64,000 bases of DNA, taken from NCBI GenBank assembly GCA_020809705.1, contig CP085836.1, positions 1,054,001-1,118,000 on the forward strand, read 5' to 3'. The position numbers and the translations under genes are program-made. Position 1 is the first letter of the stretch. Every line of letters starts with the position of its first letter. The stretch is from Calonectria ilicicola. Taxonomy: Eukaryota; Ascomycota; Sordariomycetes; Hypocreales; Nectriaceae. The notes beneath the pieces were generated by a model. That model was not told the DNA's origin. It ran no database searches and was given only the letters and a program-made list of their open reading frames with translations. Below, piece after piece: positions 33,857-46,075 of the stretch.

Positions 33857-34994
33857 ATGCCTGCACGACGTTCTTTTGGTGATATAATATGTGGAAATCG
33901 CCAAAAAGGCGAGGAGTTTTCTCCTGAGGCAAAAGGAGCTATGGTTGCGCTTTTGGAGGCCGGATGGTCTGCGCGACGAGTCGGGCGGGAGTTCAACACC
34001 AGTCACCAAGAAGTCAACAAGGTGAAACATCGATTCATCACAACTGGCGGCGTGCAAAATAAGCCTAGAAGCGGGCGGCCTTCGAAGCTCAATAGAAGAG
34101 AAAAAAGGTATATTATGCGAATGATTTCCAGGGACCGCCTTATCACATGGGATGCACTGGTTGACTCGGTTGACGGTCGTGTATCAAAGCGGACCATCCG
34201 ACGTGTCGTCTGCCTCCGTTACAGACGTAAATGGAAAGCTCTTGAGAGACCGAAATTAGATGGTAAATCAGCTAAGACTAGACTACAATGGTGTCTATCT
34301 TGGCTTCCAAAAGTCGACGAATTAATTGAGGTATGTTGATCGAATGATATTGTGTTTGTCCGGCCGCTTACTGATTTAGATGATCAATAGCGACGAAACT
34401 TCAACTCAAAATAAAAGTAACAACCCCAACCTCTACGCCTTTCGTGATGCACATGAAAAGTATCAAAAAGAGCTGGTTAATAAGAAGGACCATGTGAAAA
34501 CACCGATTTCTAAGATGTATTGGGCAGGAATTTGGAAAACAGGTCGTACACCACTTATCCCTATGAAGCGAGATCCTTTGGCTGCAAGGAACGGATATTC
34601 TGCTTGGAGCTATCAAATCGCCCTTCGAGACGGTCTTTTGCCTCATTATGACGGCACCAGAATGTTCCAACAGGATAATGCCCCCATTCACACAGCACAG
34701 TCAACGATGAGGTGGTTGGAGGAGCATCACATCGAGCTCTTAGAATGGCCTCCAAACTCACCAGATTTGAGCCCAATTGAGAACGTTTGGAGCATCCTAA
34801 AACGCCAATTAAAGGTGTTATTTCCTCATTTAAAAGACCTTAAAAACAACCGGCTCGATCAGGCAGAATTTGATCGCTGTATTAATGCTGTTTGGGATAG
34901 TATCCCCCAGCCGCAGATTCGGCGCTGCATGGAGTCACTCGAGCGCCGACTACGTGCATGCATTCGCGCTCGGGGTTGGTATACAAGATATTAA
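33857..34994 (+). CDS. Tc1 transposase (DD34E), spliced, intact
   Basis: Exons 33857-34330 and 34380-34994, joined across a 49-bp intron (GTATGT donor, CTTACTGAT branch region, TTTAG acceptor) in frame, about 362 residues. N-terminus: paired helix-turn-helix domains, first around residues 20-60 (AMVALLEAGWSARRVGREF), then GRPSKLNRREKRYIMR and SKRTIRRVV. Catalytic residues: Asp ~163 (INSDE), Asp ~257 (QQDNAPIHT), Glu ~292 (PNSPDLSPIENVW), 34 residues between the last two. The intron lies just before the first catalytic Asp. The start ATG at 33857 follows a CACAAAA context. This is a different subfamily from the 22.1-kb transposase and serves its own 1.4-kb element. Confidence 0.9.
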
Positions 34995-35768
34995 ATGCCA
35001 TGACTAGAGCTTCATTTTAGTATACAATATATTTAAATTAGGCCTCATTTGGCTGAGAAATGTGCATGTGAAGCTGGGTGGTGATAATAGGGGCATGGCG
35101 AAAAGTGGGGGTGGTAACAGACTTGCGGCACATTATGGTACCTGTTGGCGCTGTTGGATTTGCTGGCATAAATTCTACCCCACTTTATTCGGATCTCTTG
35201 GCTGTGTGCATCCGTTTGAGCTCCCTCACACTGCCATCAACGCAGTCATGTGTATACGCACACAATGTCAGCTGAACGTAGCGAGAGCCTCCTGCCTCCT
35301 TCATTGCGCAACATTATTACCAGGTACTAATTCACAGGATGGGGTTAAGATAAATGGCATTTCACATTGGCAAAGTGATTGTGTTGCATAAGCTTTTCCC
35401 GTCGCAAATCCAACAAAGATTCACGTCTCGCCGACTCCCTCTGGGTGATACAGGAGTTCTGCAGATATCTCTGCAAAGACATTTTTATTTGCTAGGCTGC
35501 GTTCCGATAGATCATCTGTAAATAGTCTGGAAGCGACTGTGCTTTGAAGGAGCTGTTTTGGGGTCACGGTTTGATGTGAACCAAATGCCACACGGCCTGT
35601 GTACCGCGACGTGAGGCCACACATTGTGGGTTTTGTCGCATGACGCGGCTATCACGAAAAAACATGTCCTTAAGAGAGTGTGAATCTAATATATGAGAAA
35701 CATTAAATACTTAGTCTATTGTACAGTAAACACGCCTACTTTGACGTTGAGAGAGAAAAAACACACAA
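34995..35768. other. Intergenic stretch
   Basis: Holds the right end of the Tc1 element, then about 600 bp with no supported gene. A 67-codon minus frame at 35421-35624 looks somewhat protein-like (RYTGRVAFGSHQTVTPKQ) but has no family or splice context. Confidence 0.45.
35107..35138 (-). repeat. Right TIR of the Tc1 element
   Basis: Inverted partner of 33759-33789, adjacent to TA at 35139-35140. The GGGGTGGTAACA block is exact and the outer part diverged. Confidence 0.6.
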
Positions 35769-37819
35769 CTAAGAACTGTGCTGTGACACGAAGCTGCTGT
35801 TCAAAGGCATTTCCTCAATCGAACAGTATATCAGGCCAATTTTGATATCATCTTCCTCTGATATATCGTATAACTGCGGGTTTGGTACCCCTATTGCATA
35901 TTTTGGGATGGCGGAGAACTCCTTGGTTTTGGGATCAAACGTGAGCCATTTCGCCTTCTTCGCAATCTGGACAGCAATGTACAGAATGCGCTCCTTCCTC
36001 GTATCAACGTTGGAAGCAAGCTCGAAATATTTCTCGTCTTCATCAATCTTATCATTAATGAACCAACTTTTAGGATAGTATCCTGCGACACAAGCTAGCC
36101 CACGAAGGGCGTAATCCTCTGGTAATGGCCTTGGAGGCTCATCATGCTCCGAACCAGGAAATTTGCCCTCGATTCTTGGTTCAGGTTTGCCCGGGGAGTC
36201 GGGATCTGACCAAGTGCTATAAAGATTGTTGAGAAGGGTGGATATCAACTCCCAAGGAAACTTATCCTGTACATGAGCCATCGCTTCTGGGGTTTCTGGT
36301 AGGTAGAGCATGAACACAAGAGTGCAATGGACGAAAGGTAGAACGTTGGTATCGTTCTGTCGGCGTAGAACAATCTCGTAACACCCTATGGCAAATGAAA
36401 GTGCTTTGGTGAACGTTTCATCGGGAAGAGCTTCATCAGGATCATTATTCTCCATACACACATCTTTATTGACGTCGTCGCCAGTGTCGTTAGTGTCACT
36501 GGAGGATGAATGTAAAATTTTGTTCAAGGTGTTGGACTTATCCCCATAGCCGAGGAGAGCACACCATAACGAAATTGCAATAAAATAACTAGCATTTAGT
36601 TAGAAAGAATGTAGCCAAGGAGGAGAACCACAAACCCTTGTTCGAGCCATCTCTTTTCAGTATCGCTGATATGTTTATCCAGAAACTTAAGGAACATGGC
36701 CGTTTTATCCTCCAACTTTTCCTTAGACTTTCCGGAGAAAAGGATTCCATGAACATATATGTATGCAGCGTCAACTGCAGCTAGTCTTGAAGAATAATCT
36801 CCCAAAATAGGATCAAACAAGACCATGATGCTCTCCTTGGTGCTTAGGAAAGGAACCGGTACACAAAGAGATTTTGCGTAATAATACAACTGCTGGAATG
36901 CGTTTGGACGAGATAATATCGCTAGGTGGTGATAAAGGCGCCCGGTTGTTGGAAGCTTATCGGACGCCTTGCTGTACCACCGTCTGCTGGCAGCTGTCCA
37001 GACCTCTCGTTCACGGATATCTTCATCTTCGATTGCCATTCTATATCGGCCAAGATCTCCGAGGCATTCGATCCAAGTGTCCTCAAAAGCTGGAACTGTC
37101 TCATAGAGAAGTGCCATCATACTATATGATAAGTATAAAAAATTGAGCATGTGCTCGAGAGAGGCAGGGAGACGATGGCGGAGAAGCTCCAGAAAAGAAT
37201 GAATTCCGTGTCTCCACATACGCGCAGGCATCGCATACTTGATAGCTAGTCCTCTAAGAGGAGCGCTTGCTGAATGGTGTTGACTGGCAAGGAAGAAGTC
37301 ATGGTGTTCATGTAACAAGGTGCGGTGGAGCGCGATGAGCGCTTGCCACTGTTCGTCGTTGAGCGTGTTGGCATTCGTTTCGGAGGATGGGGCGTTGTCG
37401 ACTTCAATACATTTGGTTTCCACCATGACCAAACAGGCATAGATACCCTTTACCTCTGCCACTAGTTGGTCTTGTGAGATAGGCCGGGTCTCTGGCTGGA
37501 GCATCATCTGATTTGGTTGGTTCATCTTGTCTTGGTCATTTTCTTTCCACTTGGTCCTACTAGGACGCGCCTTGCTGACTTTTACTTGGCGTTTGTCGGG
37601 GTGATGCTGATCGATGTCTCCTATGTCTCCAGAGGCAGCCGCCTTCAAGTGCTTTGACGATTCTAAACGTCGTTTTTTTGGACGTCTATCATCGCTATAG
37701 TCTGCAGAACGCTTTAGGGTTGGATCGGATTGTGTGCTTCCTGATTCACTATCTTTCCTAGTCGCGGTTAGTAATGAACGACGGATGTGGCGAGTGTTGA
37801 TTGTGACTATTCCAGACAT
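35769..37819 (-). CDS. EST1/SMG7-like protein with Est1-type DNA/RNA-binding domain
   Basis: Exons 37819-36636 and 36588-35769 join across a 47-bp intron (donor GTTTGT, CTAAC branch site, acceptor GCTAG), which restores the family-like WLEQG-YFIAISLWCALLGYG junction. Total about 667 residues, no stops. Residues 1-130 are polar with basic stretches (RRPKKRRLESSK) that look nuclear. From ~200 comes the Est1-type helical repeat domain, with RMWRHGIHSFLELLRHRLP, the hallmark WYSKASDKLPTTGRLYHHLA and SRPNAFQQLYYYAKSL. The C-terminal part keeps PEDYALRGL and DDDEKYFE-like blocks (DEDEKYFELAS). Relatives act in telomerase recruitment or nonsense-mediated decay; filamentous fungi carry several diverged paralogues of unclear role. 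Immediately downstream is the 33.8-kb Tc1 insertion. The start ATG at 37819 is the first in frame. Confidence 0.85.
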
Positions 37820-40800
37820 ACTTCACCTCCATATGCATGTCTATGCCTTCGAATTCACCTCTTGCTGATGCCGTCTGTATATATAGTTGGGCATTATCGT
37901 CTGAAGCGTCTTCAAATTTGATCGTTACACCTGGCTGATGCTCGAGATCCCTATTTTGAATTAGAAATAATATTTTTTAGATCATTTACATATGGCGGGT
38001 CACTCAACGTGTTTGAGGATGAATCTGGGTTATGACTATTCTGTAAGTAGGTTTCCAATTCTTTATTCAAGTGCATTGCATGTGTTCGTTTGTCTGGACG
38101 TGTGCTAATAGAGTCAAATCAATTTTATACGGGAAAAAAAAGGATCAGACAACAGGAGGCAAGCAAGAAGGTCAGGCGAGAAGTGAGGAAAGATGGTTGC
38201 TAGTTGAGTGGTGAAAGGTGGAGCGGGTAGATGAGGGCGAGGGCGAGGGAGAGACACAGTTATAAGTCAATGGTCGCTGTCCGCATATTTTCGTGGTGGT
38301 TCGTATTTCAGGTACAGCCCAGACGAGGCAACCACGCATGGGTGAATAGTGGCGGCTCGGTACTCGACGAGCTTTGACAGAGTCCGATGCACGGGATAAA
38401 TGCTCATGGTTCGTAACATGTGGTGGTTACGAACATCGTAATGCTATTTGAGGAATCCGAAGAAACAATTGTCTCTACAGCAAGTAGAAACATCCAACAA
38501 CCTCGTTGACATATCGCCAGTATATGAATTAATACGACATGCATGAATTGGTATGATCAATGAAAGCGACTACGCTTGGCTCAGGACCGCCATACACCAA
38601 GTGATTTGAATCGGCCACTTATCATGCAAATTTTGCACTTGGGCTTGGGGTGTTGAGATTTAGAATGATCACGTCCAACGAACCAAATCGATCCCACAGC
38701 ATTGCTTTTCATTGCCGTTCAAGGGCACCAGCACTCAGCCGCCCGCCCCCCTGGTAAGGCAACCTGACTAGGATAGCAGTGTGCAGCGGCATATTAGTTC
38801 GATTGCGAGAGAGAAAAGAGAGACCAAAAGCACCGTTATAGCGGAAATGAAGCAAACAGACCAAAGCGGACGACGAGAACCAACCATGCCAAAAGTTACA
38901 CGCCCCGCGCGTGTCTAGCGTCATCGCAATCCTTGTCAAACTCCGTTAGAGGCACACCCAGACGGTCTACTGTGTGTCACGCTCCAGGACCTATGGTCTC
39001 TGTCCCTGCTTTTCTGTCTTGTGCATGACCACGGATTCACAGCTCATCACCCCCATATGTTACCCTGAATGTAGGTAGACGAGACAGATATTGGGAAAAA
39101 CATCAAATCTAGCTTCCAAGGGCTTTTGGGGTAACTGTGTCTCCTAGGGTGATGCTGTCGTCCACAGATAGACACTCACACGGGAGTCTTGACTCCTGTC
39201 CCTCAAGGCCTGCGACAATCGCGATAACAAGATCAAAATGCACATGCCCAACGGAGCTATTCCAATTTCATCAAGGGGGCTGAGATGGTTTGTGAGCTGA
39301 GCCAGCAGCGGGCCCACAAATTTGCTATCCTAGCACACGGCCACGAAACCGACATAAATGCACAGTGCGCGCATAGTTATGAAAGATGTTGACAGATTAA
39401 AGGAATGTGATCAGGACGAGTCGTGGGTCTTGTATTGTCATCTTCAAGCTGTAACAGGACCAAAAGAGTAGTGGGACGGACAAGAGTGAGTGTAATGAGC
39501 TGACAAAGAGGGGCGGGAGGAGAAGGAGGTGGAGGAGGGGCAGTGAGCAATCAACCAGGCGAATCCCCTTCCGGAATAGAAACCGAAAGCCTGTAGTTCC
39601 AATTCCACAACTTACCGCATTCACTGTCCTGGCGCTGATTGCGCCCAACCAATTGTGCGTTGCTGATGCGTGCGCCTCGTCTCAGTCATCAGCTTGTCCA
39701 AGACAAGCTCTCTCCGTGGACACAGAGGGAGTGTCATATCCCTTAGGGGAAAAGTCTTTCTCCCCGGAGATTCTGCCAAGCAACAAATTGAGATGGGTGG
39801 ATTCTGAGCCGAGGCCCGGAACGAAGAAAGGGCGACTCAATTTTTGTTCTTGGCATCCTGAGTGGCAACAACTCGTTGGCCACTTGGCCCCTCTAGACTT
39901 AGACTATTTCGCAACAAGTTAGATCAGTCGCACTGGCAAGTTAGCAAGCTGGGCGGCATGACAATGTCCTTAGTCAGGAAGCTTCCTCTGCCTTCGCGGC
40001 GCGGACAATTCTGCAAGGCGCTCTACCGAGAAGGCCGTTTCAATCCCTGTGGTACCGATAATGTAAAGTCTCCTCCCAGTCGATGAGCTTGATGCCCGCG
40101 GGTATGCTATGGTGAGTACCGGAAGTGGTCGATCGCAGATCGTAGGGCTGAACGGCGCTCGTTTCACACGTAAAACACTGAACATTGTAACGATCACTAG
40201 ATTTTGCAGTTTGAAGCACGTACGCAGATGATCGCGTGAAAGTCCAAGATGAGCGGATAACCAGCGTTTATTTCCTCTGTATTTAAGTCGAAGAGTGAAC
40301 TTCCTAGGAGGTCTTCTAGCTTCAACCATCTTCATCAATCAGACCTCGCATTTGTTTTCGACATCGGCCTGAATGGCCGCTGTGGTCTTGTTTTCGTCCC
40401 ACAAGAAATTAAAAAAGTTCATCACCTCTTCAAGAAGAGGGTCTCTTCGATGTTTTTGGAATACGGTGCAAGACCAGATAAAAAGGGCAGCATTAACTGC
40501 AACTTCTTCCTCAGTGCCAAAAAAAAAGTGGGAGTCGATGATACATTCCCATCGCCATGAGGGAAATCATCTCTCTACTAAGAGGGATGTGGGGAGATAC
40601 AAGCTAGATCAAACATGATGTTAACCTTTGAAGGAGGTGGCCGTTGAAGAACAAATGTGGAACTTGTGCAGACCCCAAATATTGATCAATACACCTCAAT
40701 GGCCAACGTCGAATCTGTCCCGGCAATAAACACAAATAATCACACAAATGTTAAATGATTGTAATATGCAAATATTATAAAATAGCACGGCCAAAGGGTC

Positions 40801-43800
40801 GAACTATGTTCAATTGAATTGCACCTCGAAACAGAAGGTCCAAAGTCAAGCTAACAAAGGTCCTCCGTCTCACAATCAGAGATAATACAGGCTCATACAT
40901 TTGGGATGATGCATTAAATCAGAGAAAGCTATTGTATGATGAAGGGAGGTTCCCTTCTATGCATCCATCAGCATCTCGCAGGAGTGTGAAGACGAGGGAG
41001 ATGTTAAGGAGTCAGTCTGAGGAGAAATTCACGTACCTTCAAGCCTTGATCTTCTTATACATCAACCATCGCGATGACCCACCAGGCATAGTAAAAATCT
41101 CCATCTCCAATCAAAGCTTGGAATATGATGATGCTGTGTATTGGTATCGGGTACGTCGCATTTTGCCCATCATGCGCATGAATGCATTCCTAGTCCTGGC
41201 AGACCACATCGTATAGGATCCACCCGGGGGTGTGAACGCGGGTTCCACAGGCGGGCCTACTACAGGGAGCGACGCAGTTGCAGTCTTGGGCTGACAGAAA
41301 CAAAATCTAGAAATCCCAGTCAGCTAATTGGATTGGGAGATTGAATAGACGTCTAAGCGTTGGAACTCACCTGGCGGCCAAGTTGTGTTTCCGTGGCGCA
41401 AGTGTACAAACGGCAGTGCACTTTCTGAGCAGTACTGGGACAGATCGAGACAGACTTTCTTCCTCCTGCTCACACAACCATGCGGGCCAAAGAGACTGAA
41501 TAAGAAGGACGAAGAGTTCCCCATGCCTTAAGTAAAAATTCTGGTGCGCCATCAGGTCTGTTTAGGGGCGTACCTAGCGCCTTCTATCGTGCCCCTTTGG
41601 TAAGATAGAAGAATGTCTTGCTTCAAGGCCACTGTGGAATATTGCTGAATCAGGATTTAGGCCATTATTCCCGCAATCTTTGAACTGCACGGTGTGAGAA
41701 GGACGTCACCTGAAAGCCCATCACAGCCTCAACAAATGGTGGTCAACCACGACAAGCAAACAAAATTCCGGGCCATAGGTTAGTAGATGAATCATGATAT
41801 AGATGCATGAGTCAACTAAGTGAAATCAAAGTCTGTTGGAAGTGTCGATACCTGGTCACTCAAAATCCACTTTCCGGATGAAATCGGACCACCCTTCCTC
41901 AGAGAAGGGAACTACTGGTCGGCATGATAGTGAAGTGGAATGCGAAACTGTAACCGCTCTCCTCATGGAGTAAATAACCATAAATTCGACTCCATTTAGC
42001 ATCAAACGATAAAACAATCAGGATCGGTGGTCAGCTTATCAAATCATCATGCCCTTTCAGATCGCAATTAATTTGTGAGACCACCAGGCTTGTTGCCAAC
42101 CCGGAGGTGCCAGTTCTCTCTCTCATGACGATGTTCCGAAGTAGGGGGGCGATATGTGCTTTACTAATTTGACATGGAGCGATTCGATCAACAATCACGG
42201 AATATGGTTTTGTGACAAGGCTAAATGCTGCTAATAGTCGCCAAAAGCTGTTAGCCTACATTCCAATGCTCACGTAGAATGATATAGCAGACTGATCTAC
42301 TCACTAGAGCAATCTCAATCGTTTCAACGAAAGAATATATTGTAACCATGTTGGTATCGTGCCTCTTCAGGCGCTCCTGAGCCTTGACGTGGGGAGCTCG
42401 AATATAGTCAAAGAGAGTCTCAGGACAGAAGGTAGACGCCGCTTCGCCATACCTGCACTCTGGCATTTACAGATGAGCAGCGAAGGTCAGTTACCAGCTT
42501 TGACCTGTTTCAATATCCCCTCTAGAGTCTGCGGCGGATCGTATGGTTAACCCAAAAAGCTTTCAGCAAATGGTAAGGATCGGTTTTATTCTGTCGGTTC
42601 GAATCGTCGGCGGTAGAGGTCAATTGGGGGTATGGATCGATCGGGGGGCAGAGGGTCCAGTGATTAGGGATTGTATATTTATATACAGCCGCGGCTGGTC
42701 GAGGCTCTCATCGTAATCGTTGGGATCGAGGCCTGTTGGAGAAGGCAAAGGCAGGGTCGGCACCACTAGGGCGGTCGGAAAAGGGTCTGGCAATGCGCCA
42801 AGAACGCGCGGCGCAATCGGAGCTCGCACAGGTTTCTTATTTTCGAATGGCGCAGTACATCGGAGGAAGCGATCGCATCATCAATAAGGGCTTGCTTCCT
42901 GATTGTAGTTCTGTCAACCTCTTGACGGTGGTGAGGTGTGTGAGAAAGCGAGGGCGAGGTCAAGAAGAAAAGGCGAGGGGTCAGACTGAACAGGCACTCA
43001 AGTACGTTGGAGCCTTGTTCTTCTGAACCGGATGGAATAGAAAGTAAAACCCTGTTGTGGCGAATGCTTAGGCCCAAAAACAGGGGACCAAAGGCTCAGA
43101 GTGCATCTAAAGTGGAACCCACCAAAGGTAGAGTTGATCAGACACACACGTTGCGACACTAATCCCGGAACCAACTCCAGCCACTGGCTAAAACTACCAA
43201 GCCAGCTCCATGGGAAAGCAAAAGGTTCAGATGAGAGTTTTCACTTTGACATTTTCGACTTTTGACTGTTTGTTCAAAATGGGACAAGGGATCAGGCCAC
43301 ATGGAATTTTTTTTTATTTTTTTCTGGCTCCCAGGCCGTCCATTCGCAGGTAGTGAATTAGGATGTTGTCACGCAAAAATGGTTGGATCGGTTCGCGAAT
43401 CAGTGTAACCATCATGCTAAGGCGGGGCACAAACAGACCCCGAACAAAACCACGGTTTCTACAAACGAACACTAAAAAATTTTCGTGAGCAAACCTAGAA
43501 GGCCAACCTTTTCTGGTGCGCGGGTTGCGCGACGGGATGGAGGTTTCTTTGTGCTCGTGAAGAAAGCACACTCGATAGAATAGAATGCCAGCCACCAAAC
43601 ACACAATGAATAATCCGTCTTCCACGCAATAATGCTCACGAGCCCCAATGTTCACATGCCTCTCCAATCAGGGAGACATACGCTAAGCCCCACCTCACTT
43701 CACCTGGCCCAACCCCCAGTGCTGCATGGGGGGGTCCGCAAAGATGAACCAATAGACATCCACCGACCCACGGCTACTCGATGCCACTTTTCTCTGATTG

Positions 43801-45371
43801 GCTCGTAATGAATGTGTTGCATTGGGTGGGTTCAATCTCGCTGTGCACGTGACCCTTTTGCATGGTTCGTTCTAACCTCGAGTTAAATGTTGGAAACTTG
43901 CGCTTGAAGCCCTCCATCCACGTTGGTGTCATATAGGAGCAGAAAAAAACGAAGCAGGCGCTCCATGCTGTCGATAAATTGGTTCAACTAGCTATTTCCT
44001 CCCTACGATTATTATAGTCAGTATGGGGCACTTTTTTTCACTCCCGACGCTTGGCCGTTCTGCGCTTGACGTGCTTCTGGCCTGTGATTCACCGCTGGCA
44101 AGTGAGCAAGATTACATCCGTAGCTTGACCTGTCTCCTCCACTTTCTACCTGTTTTCCTGCTGTATACATCTCCAAACACTGAATCTCTAACGACAACTT
44201 TGCGCCGCCAACCGAATTATACAATCTACAGTGCTTCGGCCGTTGCCGTGATGGCCCAGCTCACGACCAAACAATGATTTGTGATGATGACGCCGAGAGC
44301 TCGTCGTTGGAAATGACGCTCCACACCCAATATTTTTCTAATGTAAACTATCCGCGTATTAACCGCTGTATTACATGCGGGTGCGAGGAAGATATGTGTG
44401 AAATGTGAGTAGTGACTGATTTTGTGTTGCCTTGGTTCCAAGCCTTGCTCAACTGTGGAGTTTGGGATCAGACATTTTCCATAGTTCCAAGAGTTTCGCT
44501 CTTTCACTTAGACCACCATTGCTTATGTCCCCTTGTGTACGATAGCAGCCGAAGCAGTCGCCCAGAGTACCTTAGCAAGATGTTGGTCAGCTGCTGAATG
44601 AAAGCTGTGGACACGGGATGAGCTTTGATTTCCAAGTCCCAGTCCATCCGTTACTTAACAGTCCCTCCAGCATGCAGTTGCATGTCTATTAACAATGCGC
44701 TTGTTTCGGAATCTGCGAGATCTGGTGTTCTGTCGGATGAGCATGGTAATATTACCCCATCTGAAGCGCCTCTGTGGGTAAAAGAGATAGACTCAAAGAC
44801 GAAACACTTTGCCTGTTTGAGTACTGTAAAACATGTTATCTTTACGGCAAGTGACTCCAATGCCGGTACTAATTGAAGCTGCGGGGACCCCCCCGTTACG
44901 GAAAAACAAAACAAGGATCCTTCAGGATATTTCTTCAGAGTCATCTATCCAGGTATGTACCTACTGACGCTGGTCTCTGAAATGTTAATGCAGTAAGCAC
45001 AACATACTTTTCATCAAAAAAGATACAATGGTATTGAAAGTACCTTGATAAATTTACCTGCGGTGGATCATAGGTAGAGGCAGTCACGGACTCAAATAGA
45101 GTGTGTTGGTGCATGGAGTGTCTGGTGCGGACATCCAACACTGCCAAACAGACGTTCAGGCAGAAATCCATCAAAGCCTTTCTCTGCGTCTATTTTCATC
45201 TTCCTTCATTTTCTTCTATCATCAACCCCTCGGCCCAGTGGATTGCACCGCATCGAACCTATTCTGTTTTTGCAGCAACAGCCCCTAACCAGGTGATTCA
45301 GTCTACCTCTTTCACTTCTTGATCGATAACACCGGACCACAGTCATCTGCCGCAATTCTGACGCGTCTAAA
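37820..45371. other. Long gene-poor stretch
   Basis: About 7.5 kb without a supported gene. Open frames are short and shadow each other. The only coding-like relic is around 42251-42537 (minus). Homopolymer-rich patches occur near 43310 (T-runs). No transposase, LTR or inverted-repeat pair was recognised here. Confidence 0.45.
42251..42537 (-). pseudogene. Small coding-like relic with splice signals, unrecognised
   Basis: On the minus strand a segment reads YDPPQTLEGILKQVKAG up to a GTAACT donor. It resumes after CCAG near 42463 as CRYGEAASTFCPETLFDYIR and ERLKRHDTNMVTIYSF, then meets a GTGAGT donor near 42305. The ordered residues and two intron-like boundaries suggest an old gene fragment, but upstream and downstream frames close quickly. 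I do not recognise the family. Confidence 0.22.
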
Positions 45372-46075
45372 ATGACAGCCTCACTAACGCTACAGCATCA
45401 ATCATCCTTGGAAAGGATCATCGGCTGTAATAATGAGCCTGTGGCTTCAGATGAGCGCAAGAGTCTAGAGCGCAAGTTTTATGATATAATCAATCGTTGT
45501 GAAGATCCGCTGGCCAAGAAAGATCCCAAAGGCAGACCTGTTTACGACCGCTTCAAACTGGTCTTTTACACTTACGAGTATGCCATGTGTTGTGAATCAC
45601 AATAAAAAGTCCTAAAACTCTTCTTCGCGCATGTAACCATTGATGTCGAAGATTTGAGTTTGAAGGACCAGGTGGAGAAATTTGCTGACTATCTTTAGCA
45701 TAATTTTTTCATGTCTAGTAAGATTGCCTTGTGCTCCAGGATTCCCAATGTCTAACACCGTTTCTAGTAACGGCGTCTTCGAAATCGTCTTCCAAGGGAT
45801 CTGCTAGTCTTTCCAATAAAGACTGGACCCCGACTTCCAAACGAGACGCCAGCATGCAACGTTGCTGCAAGGAGCGCGACGACTACCGTTGCGTTGTGTC
45901 CCATAAGCTTGAAATAGATGAAGGCATAAAGCGTATCAAACAAGGCTCCACGAATAGCACCATGTTGTCGATTAACAGTTTGGAAGACCTGCAGGTCGCT
46001 CATATCCTACAGGGATCGTCGTTCTTGGTACCAGAACGCCTAAAGGCGTTAAATACACACACACACACACCGTAA
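45372..46075 (+). pseudogene. Fungal HNH-nuclease-domain protein, truncated with two in-frame stops
   Basis: Two exons, 45372-45717 and 45768 onward, join across a 50-bp intron (GTAAGA, CTAAC, TCTAG). Exon 1 gives SSLERIIGCNNEPVASDERK and DRFKLVFYTYEYA, then TAA at 45603-45605. The same frame continues (KVLKLFFAHVTIDVEDL) to TAG at 45696-45698 and on to the intron. Exon 2 has a serine-rich linker and the HNH start CCKERDDYRCVVSHKLE, then LQVAHILQGSSF, where family members have an AHI-P motif. The frame dies in a CA microsatellite at 46056-46070 and the rest of the domain is missing. HNH proteins of this kind are numerous in mould genomes and of unknown role. Given two stops and a lost 3' half, this copy is dead. 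Confidence 0.65.

Larger units (their letters stand above)
33759..35138 (+). mobile_element. Tc1-type transposon with intron-containing transposase
   Basis: A 1380-bp unit with TA on both outer sides (33757-33758 and 35139-35140). Its ends are diverged inverted repeats that share TGTTACCACCCC (left 33778-33789, inverted on the right at 35107-35118) and similar outer bases. The transposase frame is intact, so the element may still encode active enzyme even though its ends have drifted. Confidence 0.72.

Noticed and set aside
35421..35624. 67-codon minus frame between the Tc1 element and the EST1-like gene
   Set aside because: Somewhat protein-like but no family, no intron signals and very short.
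42595..42625. Another GGTTCGAATCG tRNA-like word
   Set aside because: Isolated match without acceptor or D-arm pairing.
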